Part shown: positions 33,361-42,353 of the stretch, piece by piece
Layout: each line of letters starts with the position of its first letter
Position numbering within the stretch: position 1 is the stretch's first letter
NCBI RefSeq assembly: GCF_019352895.1
Contig: NZ_JAAAFX010000004.1
Span: forward strand, 1,170,714 to 1,234,713
Length of the DNA stretch: 64,000 nucleotides
Direction of reading: 5' to 3'
Source of the DNA: Variovorax boronicumulans
GTDB taxonomy: Bacteria > Pseudomonadota > Gammaproteobacteria > Burkholderiales > Burkholderiaceae_C
The notes under the pieces: generated by a model
What the model saw: only the letters and a program-made list of their open reading frames with translations
Told to the model about the DNA's origin: nothing
The model's database searches: none
Position numbers and translations under genes: made by a program

Positions 33361-34014
33361 TCAAGCCTCATGCGCGTTGAACATGGTCTTCGCGTAGGCG
33401 ATGCCCAGGCCGTACGCACCGCCGAACCGGCGCGCGATGCCCGTGGTCATCTCGTAGCTGTCGGTGCGGGCCCAGTCGCGCTGCAGTTCGAGCAGGTACT
33501 GCAGCGCGGTCATCGGCTGTGCGCCGGCCTGCACCATGCGGTCCATCGCGCGGTCGTGGGCCTCGGCGGAGACGTCGCCGCAGGCATCGGCGATCACGTA
33601 GACCTCGAAGCCCTGGTCCAGCGCCGACAGCGCCGGGCCCACGATGCACACGCCGGTCCACAGGCCCGAGAGCACGATGCGCGACTTGCCGATCTCGTTG
33701 ATCCGGCGGATCACGGCGGCGTCCTCCCAGGTGTTCATCGACGTGCGGTCGAGCATGGCCTGGCCCGGGAAGGCGGCGGTGATCTCGTCGAACATCGGGC
33801 CCGAGAAGCTCTTCTCGGCCACCGTCGTGAGGACGGTCGACACGCCGAAGCCGGCCGCGGCGTTCGCCACCAGCGCGGCGTTGTTGCGCAGCGTGACGGC
33901 TTCGATCGAGTGCGTGGCGAAGGCCATCTGCGACTGGAAGTCGATCATCAGCAGCGTGTGGTCCTGCGGGTTGAGCAGCTTGGCGCCGGGGGTCGGCGTG
34001 GCGGTGAGGGACAT
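33361..34014 (-). CDS. YcaC-like isochorismatase-family hydrolase
   Basis: 217 residues (E. coli YcaC 208). Cysteine hydrolase fold. The Asp in LLMIDFQSQM, the Lys in EIGKSRIVLSG and the nucleophile Cys in GLWTGVCIVGPAL form the expected triad. The C-terminal AMDRMVQAGAQPMTALQYLL matches YcaC. Cytoplasmic; physiological substrate unproven. ATG 34014 (MSLTATPTPGAKLL) is used; a 54-codon upstream extension lies mostly in the intergenic region and is Arg-rich nonsense. Thirteen bases separate it from XapX and 64 from the alpha/beta hydrolase, so the group is likely one operon. Confidence 0.9.
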   Translation of the reverse strand: MSLTATPTPGAKLLNPQDHTLLMIDFQSQMAFATHSIEAVTLRNNAALVANAAAGFGVSTVLTTVAEKSFSGPMFDEITAAFPGQAMLDRTSMNTWEDAAVIRRINEIGKSRIVLSGLWTGVCIVGPALSALDQGFEVYVIADACGDVSAEAHDRAMDRMVQAGAQPMTALQYLLELQRDWARTDSYEMTTGIARRFGGAYGLGIAYAKTMFNAHEA

Positions 34015-34078
34015 GGTGTTTCTTTCGGGGAAGTGTGGAGGGGAGTTCAGAAGGTGCGAGCGGCCATGCGCACCTTCT

Positions 34079-34900
34079 TCAGGCCTGGAGGAAGGCCAGC
34101 AGGTCGGCGTTGAGCCGTTCCTTGTGGGTGAACGGCAGCGCGTGCGGCGCGCCCGGGTACACCTTGAGCGTGGCACCGGCGATGTTCTCGGCGGCGAGCT
34201 TTCCCGTGGCCTCGAAGGGCACCACCTGGTCGTCGTCGCCGTGCACGACCAGCGTGGGCACGTCGAACTTCTTCAGGTCGGCGAAGAAGTCGGTCTCGGA
34301 GAAGGCGGTGACGCAATCGACCGTGGCCTTGATCGAGGCCAGCAGCGCGATCTGCAGCGTCTGGGCGAGGATGCCCTTCGACACCTTGGCGCCTTCGCGG
34401 TTGGTACCGTAGAACAAGGTGCCGAAGTCGTCGAGGAACTGCGGGCGGTCGGCCAGGATGCCGGCCTTGATGCCGTCGAACACGGCCTTGTCCACGCCCT
34501 GCGGATGCGCGGCGGTCTTGATGAACAGCGGCGTGACCGCGCTCAGCAGCGCCACCCTGGCGATGCGCGCCGTGCCGTGGCGGCCGATGTAGCGCGCCAC
34601 GTCGCCGCCGCCCATCGAGAAGCCGACCAGCACCACGTCCTGCAGGTCGAGGGTCTCGATCAGTTCCGACAGGTCGTCGGCGAAGGTGTCGTAGTCATAG
34701 CCGGTCCACGGCTGGCCCGAGCGGCCGAAGCCGCGGCGGTCGTAGGCGATCGCGCGCAGGCCGTGCTCGGCCAGGAAGTGCATCTGGTACTCCCACATGT
34801 CGGCGTCGAGCGGCCAACCGTGGCAGAAGACGACCGGCTGGCCCTGGCCCCAGTCCTTGTAGTAGATCTCGCATCCATCGCGTGTGGTGAAAGTGCTCAT
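34079..34900 (-). CDS. Alpha/beta hydrolase (non-haem chloroperoxidase/arylesterase type)
   Basis: 273 residues. Classic alpha/beta-hydrolase: oxyanion HGW motif ([17 protein letters not shown]), nucleophile Ser in [10 protein letters not shown] (about residue 98), acid Asp in [12 protein letters not shown] (about 224) and His in [11 protein letters not shown] (about 252). The residues around [17 protein letters not shown] are typical of cofactor-free haloperoxidases and arylesterases. No signal peptide. First gene of the minus-strand group running through YcaC-like, XapX, amidohydrolase, DoxX and MFS. No terminator is evident in the 180 bases upstream. Confidence 0.9.
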   Translation of the reverse strand: MSTFTTRDGCEIYYKDWGQGQPVVFCHGWPLDADMWEYQMHFLAEHGLRAIAYDRRGFGRSGQPWTGYDYDTFADDLSELIETLDLQDVVLVGFSMGGGDVARYIGRHGTARIARVALLSAVTPLFIKTAAHPQGVDKAVFDGIKAGILADRPQFLDDFGTLFYGTNREGAKVSKGILAQTLQIALLASIKATVDCVTAFSETDFFADLKKFDVPTLVVHGDDDQVVPFEATGKLAAENIAGATLKVYPGAPHALPFTHKERLNADLLAFLQA

Positions 34901-35080
34901 GTCGGACTCCGGCTGAGGAGCGCTGGCGGCAGAGGGCAGCGCAGGACACGCGCCCTCCCGTCAGACGCCCGAAAGGAGTCCGCAGGCTACCGGCGCACGG
35001 CACCGGTGGCTTGAACAAAAAGGCGCCGCCTTGTCGGATTGCGCGGTACGGCTGCAACAGAAGGCAAACGCCGCGCCGGC

Positions 35081-37276
35081 TCAGGCTTCCAGGGGCGGCA
35101 GCGCGCCGATGCGCTTGTCCAGCGTGAGCGGGTAGTCGCGCACCCGCGTGCCGGTCGCGTTGTACATCGCGTTCGACACCGCGGCCCCCACGCCGCAGAT
35201 GCCCAGTTCGCCCACGCCCTTGGCCTTCATCGGCGAGGACATCGGGTCGGTCTCGTCGAGAAAGATCACGTCCTGGTGCGGAATGTCGGCATGCACCGGC
35301 ACCTCGTAGCCGGCCAGGTCGTGGTTGACGAAGAAGCCCAGCCGGGGGTCGACCGCCAGTTCCTCCATCAGCGCCGCGCCCACGCCCATGGTCATGCCGC
35401 CGATCACCTGGCTGCGCGCGGTCTTGGGGTTGAGGATGCGGCCCGAGGCGCAGACCGCGAGCATGCGACGCACGCGCACCTCGGCGGTGAAGGCATGCAC
35501 GCCGACCTCGACGAAGTGCGCGCCGAAGGTGGACTGCTGGAACTTCTTGTCCAGGTCGCCGTAGTTCATGGTGTCCTCGGCCACCAGCGCCTGGGCCGAG
35601 GCGAGTTCGGCCAGCGGCACGCTGCGCCCGCCGGTCGTCACGCGGCCATCGGCGAAGGTGGCGCTGGCGATGTCGAGGCCGGCGCGCTGCGCCACCAACT
35701 GGCGCAGCTTCACGCAGGCCGCGTAGACGCCCGCGGTCGAGCTGTTGGCGCCCCACTGCCCGCCGGAGCCGGCGGAAACGGGGAAGCTCGAGTCGCCCAG
35801 CCGTACCACCACGCGCTCGATCGGCACGCCCAGCATCTCGGCCGCGGTCTGCGCGATGATGGTGTAGCTGCCGGTACCGATGTCCGTCATGTCGGTCTCG
35901 ACCGTGACCACGCCCTGCGCATCAAGCCGCACGCGCGCGGCCGACTTCATCACCAGGTTGTTGCGGAAGGCGGCGGCCATGCCCATGCCGACCCACCATT
36001 GCCCGTCGCGCACGCGGCCGGGCACCGGGTTGCGTCGGTCCCAGCCGAAGCGCTCGGCGCCGATGCGCATGCACTCGATCAAACGACGCTGCGAGAACCT
36101 GCGCTCGGGCTTGGCCGGATCGACCTGCGTGTCGTTGAGCGCGCGGAACGCGATCGGGTCCAGCCCCAGGCGCTCGGCCATCTCGTCCATCGCGACCTCC
36201 AGCGCCATCAGGCCCGGCGCCTCGCCAGGGGCGCGCATCGCGTTGCCTTCGGGCAGGTTCAGCACCGCGAGCCGCGTGCCCGTCAGCCGGTGGGGCGCGG
36301 CGTAAAGCAGCGCGCTCTGCTGCGTGGCCTCTTCGGGCTGGCCGCCGGGCTGGTCGCCGGACCAGCTCTCGTGGCCGATGGCCGTGAGCCGGCCGTCCTT
36401 GCCCGCGCCCAGCCGGATGCGCTGGACGGTGGCCGGCCGATGGGTGGCGTTGTTGGCGATCAGGGGACGCTGCAGCGCGACCTTCACCGGCCGCCGGGCG
36501 ATGCGCGCGCCCAGCGCCGCGAGCAGCACGTCGGCACGCAGGAACAGCTTGCCGCCGAAGCCGCCGCCGATGAAGGGCGAGACCACGCGCACCTTGGCCT
36601 TGGGGATGCCCAGGGTCTTGGCCAGGTCGGTGGCGGCCCAGTCGATCATCTGGTTCGAGGTCCAGACCGTGAGCTGGTCACCGCGCCAGGCGGCGATGCT
36701 CGCCATCGGCTCCATCATCGCGTGCGAGTGGTCGGGCGTGGTGTAGGTGGTGTCGAGCTGGACTTCGGCCTGCTCGAAGTGGGTGGCGAAGTCGCCGACC
36801 TTCTTGTCCTTCTTGACCAGCTTGGGCTGCGACGCCTTGGCCTGCGCCAGGTCGAAGCTGCCGTCGGCCGGCGCGTAGTCGATGCGCAAGAGCGCCGCGG
36901 CCGCACGCGCCTGCTCGAAGCTCTCGGCGACCACCAGCGCGATCGCCTGGTGGTAGTGGTCGATGCCCGGTCCGCCGAGCAGCCTGGCGGTATTGCGCTC
37001 GCCCTTGCCCAGCTTGCCCGCGTTTTGCGCGGTGACGACGGCGATCACGCCGGGCGCGGCCTGGGCCAGCGACGTGTCCATCGACACGATGCGGCCCTTG
37101 GCGATGCCGGCGCCGACCACGACGCCATAGGCCTGGTTCGCGACCACGTCGTGCTGCTCGTAGGCATAGCGCGCGGTGCCGGTGGTCTTGAGGCGGCCGT
37201 CCACGCGGTCGACGGCCTGGCCGACGACCTTGAGCTGGTCGATCGGGTTGGTGGTGGCGGGGGTGTCGAACTTCAT
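35081..37276 (-). CDS. paoC: Aldehyde oxidoreductase, molybdenum-cofactor subunit (PaoC type)
   Basis: 731 residues (E. coli PaoC 732). Large subunit of a periplasmic heterotrimeric aldehyde oxidoreductase; binds molybdopterin-cytosine-dinucleotide and oxidises aromatic and aliphatic aldehydes. Family features: GTARYAYEQHDVV near 35, VSPFIGGGFGGKLFLRADV (about 230-250), RAPGEAPGLMALEVAMDEMA (about 350) and, near the C-terminus, KAKGVGELGICG holding the catalytic Glu. Last of three coupled genes; four bases separate it from the FAD subunit. The paoD chaperone that E. coli carries downstream is not here. Confidence 0.92.
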   Translation of the reverse strand: MKFDTPATTNPIDQLKVVGQAVDRVDGRLKTTGTARYAYEQHDVVANQAYGVVVGAGIAKGRIVSMDTSLAQAAPGVIAVVTAQNAGKLGKGERNTARLLGGPGIDHYHQAIALVVAESFEQARAAAALLRIDYAPADGSFDLAQAKASQPKLVKKDKKVGDFATHFEQAEVQLDTTYTTPDHSHAMMEPMASIAAWRGDQLTVWTSNQMIDWAATDLAKTLGIPKAKVRVVSPFIGGGFGGKLFLRADVLLAALGARIARRPVKVALQRPLIANNATHRPATVQRIRLGAGKDGRLTAIGHESWSGDQPGGQPEEATQQSALLYAAPHRLTGTRLAVLNLPEGNAMRAPGEAPGLMALEVAMDEMAERLGLDPIAFRALNDTQVDPAKPERRFSQRRLIECMRIGAERFGWDRRNPVPGRVRDGQWWVGMGMAAAFRNNLVMKSAARVRLDAQGVVTVETDMTDIGTGSYTIIAQTAAEMLGVPIERVVVRLGDSSFPVSAGSGGQWGANSSTAGVYAACVKLRQLVAQRAGLDIASATFADGRVTTGGRSVPLAELASAQALVAEDTMNYGDLDKKFQQSTFGAHFVEVGVHAFTAEVRVRRMLAVCASGRILNPKTARSQVIGGMTMGVGAALMEELAVDPRLGFFVNHDLAGYEVPVHADIPHQDVIFLDETDPMSSPMKAKGVGELGICGVGAAVSNAMYNATGTRVRDYPLTLDKRIGALPPLEA

Positions 37277-37279
37277 GGC

Positions 37280-38230
37280 TCAGCTCCTCGCCTGGGCAAA
37301 GGTGGCGGCCAGCGTGCGCTCGGCCAGCGGCAGCTTGAAGGCGTTGTGCGATGTCGGCCGGGCGTCGGCGAACAGCGCATCGGCCACGGCCTTGGCACCC
37401 CGCGGCATGAGCGCGTCGGCGCGCTCCATGCGCCAGGGCCGTGGCGCCACGCCGCCCAGCGCGACGCGCCCGCTGCCGTCGCGCTGCACGATGGCGGCCA
37501 CCGACACCACGGCGAAGGCATAGGACGCGCGGTCACGCACCTTGTGATAGATGTGCGTGCCGCCGACGGGGCTGGGCAGCGTGACGGCCGTGATCAGCTC
37601 GCCCGCGGCCAGCGCGGTCTCGACCTGCGGCGTGGTGCCGGGCAGCCGGTGCAGTTCGGCGATCGGGATCACGCGGCGCGTGCCGTCGGGGCGCAGGGTC
37701 TCGACCGCGGCATCGAGCACCCGCATCGCGACCGCCATGTCGCTCGGGTGCGTGGCGATGCAGGCCTCGCTGGTGCCCACCACCGCCAGTTGCTTGCTCA
37801 CGCCGCCGAGGGCCGCGCAGCCGCTGCCCGGCTGGCGCTTGTTGCAGGCCTGGTTCGTGTCGTAGAAGTAGGGGCAGCGCGTGCGCTGCAGCAGGTTGCC
37901 CGCGGTGCTGGCCTTGTTGCGCAGCTGGCCCGAGGCGCCGGCCAGCAGCGCGCGCGACAGCACGCCGTAGTCGCGCCGCACGCGCAGGTCGGCCGCGAGC
38001 TGGGTGTTGCTCACCAGCGCGCCGATGCGCAGGCCGCCCTCGGGCGTCGCCTCGATCGTTTTCAGGCCGAGCCCGTTGAGGTCGACCAGGTGGGCCGGCG
38101 TCTCGATCTCCAGCTTCATCAGGTCGAGCAGGTTGGTGCCGCCGGCAATGAACTTCGCGCCCGGCACGCGCACCGCCTGCGCCAGCGCGTCCTCGGTCGA
38201 GGACACGCGTTGGTAGGTGAAGGACTTCAT
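37280..38230 (-). CDS. paoB: Aldehyde oxidoreductase, FAD/[4Fe-4S] subunit (PaoB type)
   Basis: 316 residues (E. coli PaoB 318). The FAD-binding loop [13 protein letters not shown] (about 32-44) opens the flavin domain and the CO-dehydrogenase flavoprotein C-domain closes it. The insertion [20 protein letters not shown] followed by GSGCAALGG supplies the four cysteines that bind the extra [4Fe-4S] cluster unique to PaoB-type subunits. Start ATG 38230 overlaps the stop of the iron-sulphur subunit (ATGA). No signal peptide: it is presumably carried out by the Tat signal of the PaoA-type partner. Confidence 0.93.
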   Translation of the reverse strand: MKSFTYQRVSSTEDALAQAVRVPGAKFIAGGTNLLDLMKLEIETPAHLVDLNGLGLKTIEATPEGGLRIGALVSNTQLAADLRVRRDYGVLSRALLAGASGQLRNKASTAGNLLQRTRCPYFYDTNQACNKRQPGSGCAALGGVSKQLAVVGTSEACIATHPSDMAVAMRVLDAAVETLRPDGTRRVIPIAELHRLPGTTPQVETALAAGELITAVTLPSPVGGTHIYHKVRDRASYAFAVVSVAAIVQRDGSGRVALGGVAPRPWRMERADALMPRGAKAVADALFADARPTSHNAFKLPLAERTLAATFAQARS

Positions 38231-38889
38231 GCCTTGGCTCCCGTGCCGCCCGCGACTTCGGTGATCGCGTCGACGATGTTGCTGTACGCGCCGCAGCGGC
38301 AGATGTTGCCACTCATGCGTTCGCGCAGTTCGCCCGCCGAGAACATCGGCTGCGCGTTCAGGTCCTCGCTCACGTGGCTGGGAATGCCCTTCGCGATCTC
38401 GTCGAGCACGCCCGCGGCCGAACAGATCTGGCCCGGCGTGCAGTAGCCGCACTGGAAGCCGTCGTGCTTGACGAAGGCCGCCTGCAGCGGATGCAGCCGC
38501 TCGGGCGTGCCCAGGCCTTCGATGGTGGTGACCGCGCTGCCCTCGTGCATGACCGCGAGCGTGAGGCAGGAATTGATGCGCTGGCCGTCGACGATCACGG
38601 TGCAGGCGCCGCACTGGCCGTGGTCGCAGCCCTTCTTGGTGCCGGTGAGGTGCAGGTGCTCGCGCAGCGCATCGAGCAGCGTGGTGCGCGTGTCGAGCGC
38701 CATGCGCTGGGTCTTGCCGTTGACCTGGAGCGTCACGGTGGTGAGCGGCGGGCCGCCGGCGGGCGTGTTCGGGGAGCGCGCGGCGTCCTGCGCCTGGGCC
38801 GGCCTGGCGACCATGGTGGCCGAGGCGGATGCCGCGCCGGCGGCGAGCAGGCCACGCCGGGTGATCGGCAAATGGTTCGAGGTTTGCAT
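38227..38889 (-). CDS. paoA: Aldehyde oxidoreductase, [2Fe-2S] subunit with Tat leader (PaoA type)
   Basis: 220 residues (E. coli PaoA 229). The N-terminal Tat signal ([18 protein letters not shown], about 9-26, cleavage near AQAQD) exports the folded trimer. Plant-type [2Fe-2S] ligands are [12 protein letters not shown] (about 95-106); the second cluster ligands are QCGYCTPGQ and ICRCGAY. Start ATG 38889 (MQTSNHLPI) is preceded by GGACGAACCC without a perfect Shine-Dalgarno; a 92-codon upstream extension is unsupported. First gene of paoABC. A weak TAGAGT -10 lies 78 bases upstream, without a good -35. Confidence 0.94.
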   Translation of the reverse strand: MQTSNHLPITRRGLLAAGAASASATMVARPAQAQDAARSPNTPAGGPPLTTVTLQVNGKTQRMALDTRTTLLDALREHLHLTGTKKGCDHGQCGACTVIVDGQRINSCLTLAVMHEGSAVTTIEGLGTPERLHPLQAAFVKHDGFQCGYCTPGQICSAAGVLDEIAKGIPSHVSEDLNAQPMFSAGELRERMSGNICRCGAYSNIVDAITEVAGGTGAKA

Positions 38890-39192
38890 GGGTTCGTCCT
38901 TCTTCGTGGGGAGGCGGTGTCGAGCGCTGCACGGGCATCGCCCGCCGCTCGCACACCGAACGAACCACTCTAGGGACCGATGGCGCATCACACCAGAGGC
39001 GCAGCGCCCGACCCCGTGCCCAGCAGTGAGGGCAAATCGGCGCCCGAAGCCGCGCCTCAGAGGGAGATGGCCCCGCGCGATCAGGCGCCGTCGGCCCCCT
39101 CCTACGGCAGCTGTCGAATCCAGCCTAAGCGCGCGGCGGGGCGTGCTCGCACCGCCACGGTGCACAACACGCCCGGGCTGGCGCGCATCGCC
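38890..39192. other. Non-coding region upstream of paoABC
   Basis: About 300 bases between the paoA start and the stop of the secreted PCC gene. On the minus strand TAGAGT (38972-38967) could be a -10, but no -35 lies at 16-18 bases. No convincing gene, terminator or repeat is seen. Confidence 0.4.
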
Positions 39193-39714
39193 TTACTTCG
39201 CGCCCGGGTACAGCCCCAGCACGTTGGCGCCGATGGCGGGGTCGACGAAGCGCTCCAGCCGCTGCGGATGCAGGATCACCGTGATCTCGCACGAGCCCGT
39301 GCCCACCGTCATGCCGAGGAAGTGGCCGCCGGCGCCGATGAAGGTGCCGTCGGTCACGATGCCGTGGGCGTGGATCGAGGGCTTGCCTTCCTTCCACGCA
39401 ATGCTTCCGGTGAGGTTGGCCATCTCGACGTCCTTGAAGGTCTTCGGGTTGAAGACCTTCTTCGAGAAGTCGTAGAAGCCGAAGGTCGCCTCGCGCATGA
39501 AGCCGATGCCGAAGATGCTCGCGCTCTGGATCTGCTCGACTTGCGCCAGCTTCTCGATGTGCGCGAGCACGTCGTCGCCGTTGCGCAGCACCATCAGGTA
39601 GCCGGTGGGCGTGCGCGTGACCTTGCCGGTCAGGTCCTGCGCCTGGGCCGACGTGCCGAAGGCGAGCGCGGCGAGCAGCGCAATGCACAGGGATGTGAAA
39701 GTCTTGATGACCAT
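39193..39714 (-). CDS. Secreted PCC/DUF296-domain protein
   Basis: 173 residues. Signal peptide at about 1-26 (VIKTFTSLCIALLAALAFGT, cleavage after AQA). The PCC domain follows with RTPTGYLMVLRNGDDVLAHI, FGIGFMREATFGFYD, SIHAHGIVTDG and GGHFLGMTVGTGSCEITVIL. The conserved HAHG histidines suggest a metal site. It is the secreted paralogue of the 16321-16749 gene, with the added LYPGAK end. Start ATG 39714; the 14-codon upstream extension is unlikely because it would bury the signal. Downstream of a thioesterase gene on the same strand. Function unknown; periplasmic. Confidence 0.87.
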   Translation of the reverse strand: MVIKTFTSLCIALLAALAFGTSAQAQDLTGKVTRTPTGYLMVLRNGDDVLAHIEKLAQVEQIQSASIFGIGFMREATFGFYDFSKKVFNPKTFKDVEMANLTGSIAWKEGKPSIHAHGIVTDGTFIGAGGHFLGMTVGTGSCEITVILHPQRLERFVDPAIGANVLGLYPGAK

Positions 39715-39892
39715 GGGATGCCTCGATTTCTTGGTTTGGGTGAGAGGGTGATGCACGGATGCGGCTTGCGCCGCGCGATGGCCGTCGCCGCCCCTCGAAC
39801 GGTTCCGGCCGGGTGAGGAACGGCTGCACGCGCGGCCGGGGCCGTGCGCGCAGTCGTTCGACGCTGGAGGCCTCCGCGGAGGCCGAAGGAGA

Positions 39893-40303
39893 TCAGCCCG
39901 CGGCGGCGGTCTTCGGCAGGCTGCCCTGCACCTTGGCGCGCAGGCGCTCGACGTTCACCACGAAGCGGCTGTGGGTGCCGCGCGCGACTTCCTTGTCGCC
40001 CTCGTGCACCGTGAAGTCGAAGCCCACGCTGCGGCCGTCGACCGCGTTCACGCGCGCCTCGATGCGCACCGCCTGGCCCAGCAGCGTGGCGCCGCCGTGC
40101 GTGAGTGCAATCGCCGTGCCCACCGAGTTCTCGCCCGTGGCCACATGGCCGAGCAGGAAGTCGAGGCAGGTCTGCTCCACGTCGCGCACCAGCTCGGGCG
40201 TGGCGTAGAGGCGCAGTGCCTCGCCCAGGAAGTCCACGGTGCGCGGCCGGTCCACCACCAGTTGCCGATGGGCGACGGCGCCCACCACGAGTTCGTTTGT
40301 CAT
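39893..40303 (-). CDS. Thioesterase (fluoroacetyl-CoA thioesterase-like hot dog)
   Basis: 136 residues, single hot-dog fold. The pattern TVDFLGEALRLYATPELVRDVEQTCLD and GENSVGTAIALTHGGATLLGQ, then VGFDFTVHEGDKEVARGTHSR, fits the FlK-like thioesterase family that cleaves small acyl-CoAs. It has the conserved Thr-Glu-His arrangement (VEQTC, GENSVG, THGG). Divergent from the GcvA-like LysR gene at 40512. Its promoter (TTGCCC-17-TAGACT, 40380-40352) is nearly the same as those of the 43-57 kb catabolic island, so it may remove dead-end or surplus CoA esters made there. Confidence 0.85.
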   Translation of the reverse strand: MTNELVVGAVAHRQLVVDRPRTVDFLGEALRLYATPELVRDVEQTCLDFLLGHVATGENSVGTAIALTHGGATLLGQAVRIEARVNAVDGRSVGFDFTVHEGDKEVARGTHSRFVVNVERLRAKVQGSLPKTAAAG

Positions 40304-40351
40304 GCCGATTTTCCAAGGGCGCCGCAGCGCGTGGGAGTGTGAACAGAGCGC

Positions 40352-40380
40352 AGTCTAGGAAGGCACCCGCCAACGGGCAA
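40352..40380 (-). promoter_or_regulatory. Sigma-70 promoter A of the shared set (thioesterase)
   Basis: TTGCCC (40380-40375), 17 bases, TAGACT (40357-40352) on the minus strand; 49 bases upstream of the ATG. With 47680, 57043 and 47804 it forms a set with the same spacing and -10. CGAGTTTTTCT (40382-40392), complement of AGAAAAACTCG, touches its -35. Confidence 0.65.
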
Positions 40381-40381
40381 A

Positions 40382-40392
40382 CGAGTTTTTCT
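40382..40392. promoter_or_regulatory. Shared 11-mer AGAAAAACTCG, site 1
   Basis: Exact copy, on the minus strand, of the 11-mer at 47734-47744; near copies (9 of 11) lie at 57075-57085 and 47768-47778. All four are in the promoter regions of the proposed regulon. Candidate operator for the LysR gene at 40512, whose start is 120 bases away. Confidence 0.5.
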
Positions 40393-40511
40393 AGGGCGAA
40401 TGCGGAGAAAATATTGAAGGCTTTTGGCGCACACTCGGCGCTCCCGACCTGCAAGGTGCAGCTCGGCGCACCGGGTCTGTCGATCCGGGCCGGTCATCGA
40501 AGGAATCCACT

Positions 40512-41462
40512 GTGTCGCGCCCCATCCCGCCGCTCAATCCCCTGAGGGCTTTCGAAGTCGCCGCCCGGCACCTGAGCTTCACGCGCGCCGCGGAGGAACT
40601 GTTCGTCACGCCCTCGGCGGTCAGCCACCAGATCAAGACGCTGGAAGAAAGCCTGGGCATCGCGCTGTTCACGCGCGACGCCAAGTCGCTCTCGCTCACT
40701 GCCGCCGGCAAGGCCTACCTGCCGGGTGTGCAGCAGGCCTTCAAGCAGCTCGCGCATGCCACGCACCAGCTGCAGACCCAGGGCATGCCCGCGCTCAAGA
40801 TCAACGTGCCGCCGACCTTCGCGGTCAAGTGGCTGATCCCGCGCATGGACCGCTTCATGAAGGCGCATCCCGAGATCGACCTCAAGGTCTCGACCTCCAA
40901 GCACATGGTCGACTTCGCGCGCGAGGACTTCGACCTGGCGGTGCGCTACGGCCGCGGCCGGTACCCGGGCCTGCATTCCGAGCTGTGCCTGCCGGTCGAG
41001 GTGTTCCCGGTCTGCAGCCCGGCGCTGATGCGCGGCGAGCACCCGCTGCACACACCGGCCGACCTGCGCTTCCACACGCTGCTGCACGACGACAGCACCT
41101 ACAGCGACGTGAGCAACCCGCACTGGGCCATGTGGCTCGAGCATGCCGGCGTGACCGACGTGGATGCCACGCGCGGCCCTTCGTTCTGGCCCAGCCACCT
41201 GGTGATCAACGCCGCGGTCGACGGCCTGGGCGTGGCGCTGGCCAAGAAGAACTGGGTGCTCAAGGACCTGGCCGACGGCCTGCTGGTGCGGCCCTTCGAC
41301 ATCAGCCTGCCGGTGGAGTTCTCCTACTTCATCGTCTACCCCGAGGAGCGGGTCCACGACCGCCGCATCGCGGCCTTCGTCGACTGGGTGCGCCAGGAGG
41401 TGGCGAGCGAGCCGTCCGGCGTGGCCCCGGCCATCGCCGGCCTGACGGCCTTCGCGTCCTGA
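40512..41462 (+). CDS. GcvA-like LysR-family regulator
   Basis: 316 residues, GTG start at 40512 with AAGGAA seven bases upstream. It opens RPIPPLNPLRAFEVAARHLS, then FTRAAEELFVTPSAVSHQIK, the GcvA-group winged HTH. The effector domain shows FAREDFDLAVRYGRGRYPG and LVINAAVDGLGVALAKKNW, also GcvA-like. In this group regulators control amino-acid, aromatic and other catabolic genes. It is divergent from the thioesterase, and its region shares a promoter type and 11-mer with the catabolic island at 43-57 kb, which carries no regulator of its own. It is therefore the best candidate controller of that island. Confidence 0.93.
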   Translation: MSRPIPPLNPLRAFEVAARHLSFTRAAEELFVTPSAVSHQIKTLEESLGIALFTRDAKSLSLTAAGKAYLPGVQQAFKQLAHATHQLQTQGMPALKINVPPTFAVKWLIPRMDRFMKAHPEIDLKVSTSKHMVDFAREDFDLAVRYGRGRYPGLHSELCLPVEVFPVCSPALMRGEHPLHTPADLRFHTLLHDDSTYSDVSNPHWAMWLEHAGVTDVDATRGPSFWPSHLVINAAVDGLGVALAKKNWVLKDLADGLLVRPFDISLPVEFSYFIVYPEERVHDRRIAAFVDWVRQEVASEPSGVAPAIAGLTAFAS

Positions 41463-41481
41463 CAAAGGGAGGAGACGCGCC

Positions 41482-41946
<465 letters not shown>

Positions 41947-41961
41947 GGGCCGACGGGAGCC

Positions 41962-42348
41962 TCAAGGCAACTTGGCGCGCAGGCGATCGAGCAGTGTGGG
42001 CGGCAAGGCGATGTAGGCGTCTTCGGGATAGGTGTCGTACCAGATGCGGTCCTGTGCCCAACCGACATTGGGGGTACCTAGCTGGAAGTAGGTTCGATCG
42101 GCAAGCATTTTCTGGCCATCGGCATCGTGGAGTTGGATCCACACCGTGTCATTGGTCAACTTGCACCACCTCGCGGTGTACGGTGCATTGCCTGCATCGG
42201 GTACCGCGTTCCATTGGCAGGATGGCGCTCTTGTCGTTCTCTTTCTGGCGTCAACAAGGTAGTCGGACACCTGAAACACGAAGACGAGCACCGCAAGCCA
42301 TGCCGCACAGCGAATGAGCACAGACCCCAGCCTTGCGACGCGATGCAT
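41962..42348 (-). CDS. Small membrane-anchored protein, possible immunity partner
   Basis: 128 residues, no recognised family. One membrane helix near the start (LGSVLIRCAAWLAVLVFVFQ, about 7-27) and a periplasmic domain of about 100 residues rich in Trp/Asp (ARWCKLTNDTVWIQLHDADG, two Cys). The ATG at 42348 lies six bases past the DUF6402 stop, and an in-frame TTG at 42357 overlaps that stop. Both genes sit in a stretch of visibly lower GC than the surroundings. A small membrane/periplasmic protein directly after a possible toxin is a common immunity arrangement. This reading is inference; the family is unknown. Confidence 0.6.
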   Translation of the reverse strand: MHRVARLGSVLIRCAAWLAVLVFVFQVSDYLVDARKRTTRAPSCQWNAVPDAGNAPYTARWCKLTNDTVWIQLHDADGQKMLADRTYFQLGTPNVGWAQDRIWYDTYPEDAYIALPPTLLDRLRAKLP

Positions 42349-42353
42349 GGCAA

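Noticed and set aside
35039..38446. A 1135-codon open frame on the plus strand opposite paoABC
   Set aside because: It is the antisense frame of well-recognised GC-rich genes. The translation is Gly/Arg/His/Gln-biased with no domain, and the minus strand encodes three clear cofactor-binding subunits.
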